From assembly GCA_050084985.1 (NCBI GenBank), contig JBITNC010000001.1, forward strand, positions 7,378,001 through 7,442,000: a stretch of DNA of 64,000 nt. Direction: 5' to 3'. The translations under genes and the position numbers were made by a program. Under the pieces are notes generated by a model that saw nothing but the letters and a program-made list of their open reading frames with translations, searched no databases and had not been told where the DNA came from. Positions 60,111 through 64,000 of the stretch are shown one piece after another (within the stretch, counting starts at the first letter, position 1; every line of letters begins with the position of its first letter). Origin of the DNA: Nageia nagi (lineage: Eukaryota > Pinophyta).

Positions 60111-61280
60111 GTTAATTTGGTTCAACTTGAAGCATGGCATTTGGATACTCTATTTTCAAACATATTTTTGTTGAGGTTGCATTGTGAGGAGAATTTAATT
60201 TGAAACAAGTAGCAATTTTTGTTAGTTGTATGTTACATGATCTATTCTTTCTAGTTCTATTTCCATTTGGATTTCCCTCATATTTCTTGGGATATTCAAT
60301 AGGTTTTTTTGTTGGATCTTTCATTTGATTTGAGAAAATTATGTTACTTTCCTCTATCCATATGTTCCATAGGAATATGGGTATAAAGGTTCTCCAAGAT
60401 TGCTTACAACTTTGATAACGGGACCTTCCATTGAAGCCACTATTATTTGATTTCTCTAGGCTTGACCCAAGCTACTCCTATGGTCTTCAATCAACATTCG
60501 CATATCCAATTTGAGAAGGTGCATGACATGAAAAGGTGAGTGATGGTTTCCTTTTTCTTAAGAAAAAGAGTGCATTTATTTGGTCCTTGAAATCCCCTTT
60601 TCTATAGATTATCCCAAGTTAGTGTTTTACCTAGTAAGACCAACCAAGTGAAGATTTTCATCTTAGGAATACATTGGGATTTCCATAAATCATTCCATGG
60701 GACCTCAAATTTTAGGATTATAAGATTGTTTAAGTAACTTGCTTTAACTATATAGCTTTTTCTTAGGTTTCCTTTCCATTCTATTCTATTTGGCTCTTCT
60801 GTAAGATTGGGACATGCTCCAATTATTTTATGAAGATGTTCTAATTTTTGGTTCAAGATCTGATCATGTTATAGTATCCTCCACTTGGATATCCCTTTCT
60901 TGTATTTCACAATATAGTTTTTGAGGTGGTTTCCCCATATTTTTTGTAGAGTAAATATAATGATGAATGGATTCTTTGGAATATCATATTTGTTCCACTT
61001 GTCTTCCAAGAAGTCAATTTTTGTTTCTTGCCCTACTACCCATTGGATTTTTATTTTTATGGTTTACACTCCTCCTTATAGATGAGTTCATATCGTAGAG
61101 CCCCCCTTAATATTATTTTCCTTTATTATGACTATTGTACATATGTTATTAAGGTATTTAGCCATCAAGATCTTCACCTAAAGCCTATCACATGAGTTTG
61201 CTACTCTCTAGATACTTCCCTAAGACCCAATTATTCTATGGAGTTTCTCAATGACTATGTCCCATAGGTGTGATATTGAT
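60111..61280 (-). pseudogene. LINE ORF2 C-terminal fragment inserted in the Tat-like gypsy
   Basis: The region behind RT of a plant LINE. VANSCDR and VKILMAKYLNN near 61210-61140; WVVGQETKIDFLEDKWNKYD near 61055-60998; the zinc-binding RT-associated domain (zf-RVT) in 60602-60856 with RKSYIVKASY, VPWNDLWKSQCIPKMKIFTW and LLGKTLTWDNL. Then QKRGFQGPNKCTLFLKKKET and ITHLFMSCTFSNW near 60610-60510, where the Cys/His finger is partly kept. The tail FIPIFLWNIWIEESNIIF near 60395-60335 and 60112-60324 is the usual LINE C-terminal extension. It is truncated at its 5' side, as most LINE copies are. The boundaries are set by where gypsy reading stops and resumes. Confidence 0.8.
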
Positions 61281-61730
61281 TGAATTTCAAATAGAGGAGA
61301 TCATAAATATGATGATGGGAGGGTATCACACTTGCATGTCATGATGGTATTAATTCTATATTCTCTTCTCTTTAGGATGTTCATGAAGTAAATGCAACTC
61401 TTTTCATAGCTAATTGATTGGGAAGGCATATCCACTATTAATATGGACATCAATATCTTTTTGATTGGGAAGGATATCAAGGATATAATCATGTATTTGA
61501 TTTTTCCCACTATTCTTACATTTGATGAGTCTAATTGGTAACAAGAGTCATCACACTTGGAGAAGATTAGTTTAAGTAGTCGAGAAAATCTCAAGGGCAT
61601 AATGTTGTCTATTGCTCCTAAATCTAAGATGCAATTGAAATATTTTTTGTTGTTGATCCATAGATAGATATAAAAAGGTGGAATACTCAACATATTTTAT
61701 TAAGCTATTATGATTTGATCTAAAACTAAA
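61281..61730 (-). pseudogene. Tat-like gypsy protease
   Basis: Aspartic protease domain, open over 61301-61693. FNCILDLGAIDNIMPLRFSR carries the active site, where the family has D-S/T-G-A-S-x-N-x-M-P; the Asp is kept and the second residue reads Leu. Beta strands follow (VRIVGKIKYMIISL, MSILIVDMPSQSISYE). The frame stays open for 130 codons, the longest in this element. It is preceded by a gag-protease linker with LFHIDPQAVKDLYDYM-like reading. Confidence 0.88.
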
Positions 61731-63603
61731 GAATGTTGGGGAATATTTATAACATTTACCTATCTCTTTAGAGAACTCATGTAATCATAGAGGTCTTTTA
61801 CTGCTTGAGGATCTATGTGAAATAATTGAAGAATCAAAAGATTTAAAATTTTCTTAGACAAGTATTTTGTTAGAGAATATTCCCTTTTGCATATTTCAAC
61901 CACTTGAGATTTATCTTGAATAGGTATCTTACCATTACACTACAATCCACTTTTTCCTTGGACTATTCGATGTACTAGGTTTTGAGGAGGTACTTGAGTT
62001 TGAGGCTAAGATTAAGGTTGAGGTTGAAAAAGCTGACCCATTCATGAACATATTTATGGTTGAGTATGAGTCTATTTAGGTTATTGGGATATGGGATGAG
62101 CTTGAGGATGTGCTTTACATGGATAAGGAATCAATGATTATGTCTAGTTTTGAGCTTTTCTTTGAGCATGGGTAACCAATGCTAACCATTGGGCACAAAC
62201 ATAAGAAGATTCTTCATTATCTTGGTAGTAAGATACTGTCTCATTTTCATATTCCTCACATTTATAATTAGTTTCCTCTTATTTTTCTAGAGCTTCATAA
62301 GTCAACATAGTTTCATTCTATAGAAATATCTCTTAAATTAGAGTCAAGGTTGCATAATTATTATATTCATGCTTGAACTTACAAAGGTTATAATACAAAT
62401 TATGTTAAGGTTGTCCTTTGTATAATGGAGTTGGTACATTATGTTTCATCTCATTATTTTCTCCTCTATTTTATTCTAGGAATTTCTTAAAATTTTGGTT
62501 GGTGCAAAAACCTTTTTGTAGATTTTGATGATGTTAAATGGTAAGATTTTCTAATTTCCTTAACACTTCTTTCTTTATATTCTTGTTGTTGTTATCACTT
62601 TTCTCATCTTTAGTAGCTTGGCCATTCTCATCTTTTCTCAAAAGAGAAGAAGAATTCCTTAGCCTTTTTAATTTTTCTACTATAATAATAAATTCTTTAT
62701 GCCTAATAGCTTCATCAATGGCATATTCAAAATACTATGAAAATGAATAATTCACTGCATAGGAGAGATCAAATTTTAGGGCATTAATTAAGATGCATTT
62801 CTTGAAATCTCTAATTGGCCTTAGGTTGGCTAGATTTTCTGATATAATTTGTTAAACTAGTCAACAAATTATTCTATAGATTATCTTTCCTTTTTCTTCA
62901 TTTATGAAATCACACTTACTAATTCAGTTCCAATGACTTGACTTTGGAATCTAGCCAAGAAAACTATTGTAAGATTGTACTAACTAGTTATTGATCTTGG
63001 TGGTAATGAATTGTACAAATGTAATACTTTCTTAGTGAATGTTTGAACTATCATCTTGATGGCTACATCTTCATTCTCTATGGCTTTAAATTCATATAAA
63101 GTGTTGAAATGTTTGAGGTTTTCTTCTCTAGAAATCCTCGATGTCTCTCTAGGATAGCTAGGTAAGCCCTTAATATCTTTAGGAATATTGAATTTATCTA
63201 TAGGAAAATTCAAAGGTATATTATTACTCATCTAGGTACTTGTAGCTCCACCAACAAGGGTTATATTTTTTCCACTACCACATCCTCCACCAAAGCCATC
63301 ACTGGGTGGGGAGTTAGCACCACTACCACTACCACCTCCATTGTGACTACTTCCATCGTGACCACCTCCACCATGGCTACTAACATGAACATCACCACCT
63401 AATATTCCTTACATATTTGGAGTATGAGTATGAATAGGTGTTGTGTAGATAAGATTTGAAAATTTAGAAATGGTTGGTTGATCTTGTAAAGGTTCAAGAT
63501 TTTCTATTGCTTGAATATGAAGATATCTTTGTCCTTGGTTTCTTTTTCTTCTTATTCTCTTGAGTTCTCCTTTTAGCTGAGTAGGATCTACACTCCAACT
63601 CAA
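61731..63603 (-). pseudogene. Tat-like gypsy gag
   Basis: Open from the ATG at 63601-63603 through 63409 (SVDPTQLKGELKRIRRKRNQ). A stop is followed by a Gly/Ser/His-rich segment (63260-63412, SSHGGGGHDGSSHNGGGSGS). The capsid-like core is in 62980-63231: FNIPKDIKGLPSYPRETSR, EENLKHFNTLYEFKAIENED and VAIKMIVQTFTKKVLHLYNS, the retrotransposon gag pattern. The rest, to 61731, has many stops, with VEICKREYSLTKYLSKKI and an IDPQAVKDLYDYM-like piece before the protease. A zinc knuckle is not securely seen. Confidence 0.8.
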
Positions 63604-64000
63604 ATTATATATATGTTAAGAGCTTCTTATTCTATATCTAACTGAGCTTGCCAACTTGCTCAAAAAAGAAGAGTATAAATATCTCAATTCATATAGCTTT
63701 TGGTTATTTTTAGGATAGGATCTTATGGAATAAAATAATATTCAATTAGAAGAATGAAATTGGATTTTTTCTTAATGAATTCTACTTTTGACTTAGAATC
63801 ACTATTTAAGGGATATCCTCCACTAAAATTCTCTTCAACAAAGGCTTGTTCCACTAATTTTTTGTTTTGAGTTAACATGAACATTACTTCTTAGCAAATT
63901 TGGAACAAGTGCAAGTATATCCTTTTCAATTGATTACTGATATGTTTTTCAATGTGAAAATTCCTCTCTTGACTTACTTTTCAATAATTCTTCTTTCATT
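63604..64000 (-). other. Right edge: probable 5' end of the Tat-like gypsy
   Basis: No clear coding. The readings are frame-broken and AT-rich. It may hold the N-terminus of gag or the leader. No LTR or priming site is seen before the window ends. Confidence 0.4.

Larger units (their letters stand above)
56041..63603 (-). mobile_element. Ty3/gypsy Tat-like element with two RNase H domains
   Basis: Minus-strand element. The order from the right is gag, protease, (LINE insertion), extra RNase H, RT, native RNase H, integrase. LTRs are not identified; the 5' LTR should lie beyond the right edge and the 3' LTR within 54-56 kb. The extra RNase H sits between protease and RT. In better-known angiosperm Tat elements the acquired RNase H lies after RT. 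Coding is broken by many point stops and several frame changes. Confidence 0.85.

Noticed and set aside
1-64000. CRISPR arrays, tRNA or rRNA genes, prokaryotic operons, organellar inserts.
   Set aside because: No regular spacer-repeat pattern, no cloverleaf-like conserved boxes, no conserved rRNA words and no recognisable plastid or mitochondrial gene were seen.

Overview
The window is AT-rich plant nuclear DNA made almost entirely of old, nested retrotransposons. I see no intact host gene, no tRNA or rRNA, no CRISPR array and no prokaryotic operon. Nearly every coding stretch is broken by point stops and small frameshifts but keeps readable reverse transcriptase, integrase, RNase H, protease and gag motifs. 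Priming sites complementary to plant initiator tRNA-Met, a chromodomain gypsy element and plant-type LINEs all point to a seed plant. The density of degenerate copies and a gypsy element with an RNase H placed before the reverse transcriptase suggest a large gymnosperm-like genome. That last point is inference.

Layout, left to right. 1-1310: copia fragment (+), RT and RNase H. 1590-3446 and 7558-8345: two pieces of a gypsy pol (+), separated by a 5' copia fragment (3447-7557) with one LTR, a perfect primer-binding site, gag, protease and integrase. 8346-12949: AT-rich sequence with nothing recognised. 12950-13786: remains of an unidentified protein (-). 13787-20098: copia element (-) with two diverged ~1-kb LTRs. 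20651-22940: copia pol fragment (+). 23743-32361: the best-preserved copia element (-), with both LTRs, priming site, polypurine tract, gag and pol. 33780-36998: a LINE (-) with ORF1 and ORF2. 36999-42023: AT-rich DNA holding a TA microsatellite, an 83-bp tandem repeat and a foldback. 42024-43411: one LTR with its priming site.

43650-54045 holds the most unusual content: a large unidentified reading frame (-), split by a complete chromovirus at 46684-52742. The chromovirus has 403-bp LTRs and an AAATG target duplication. Taking out the chromovirus and one duplication copy makes the host frame continue in phase. 56041-63603 is a Tat-like gypsy element (-) with gag, protease, an extra RNase H upstream of RT, RT, the usual RNase H and integrase. 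It is itself interrupted by a LINE fragment at about 60111-61280.

The genes do not form a working pathway. The insertion order can be read in part: LINE into Tat gypsy, chromovirus into the unidentified frame, copia into gypsy. LTR divergence by eye ranks the copia at 23.7-32.4 kb as youngest, then the chromovirus, then the copia at 13.8-20.1 kb.
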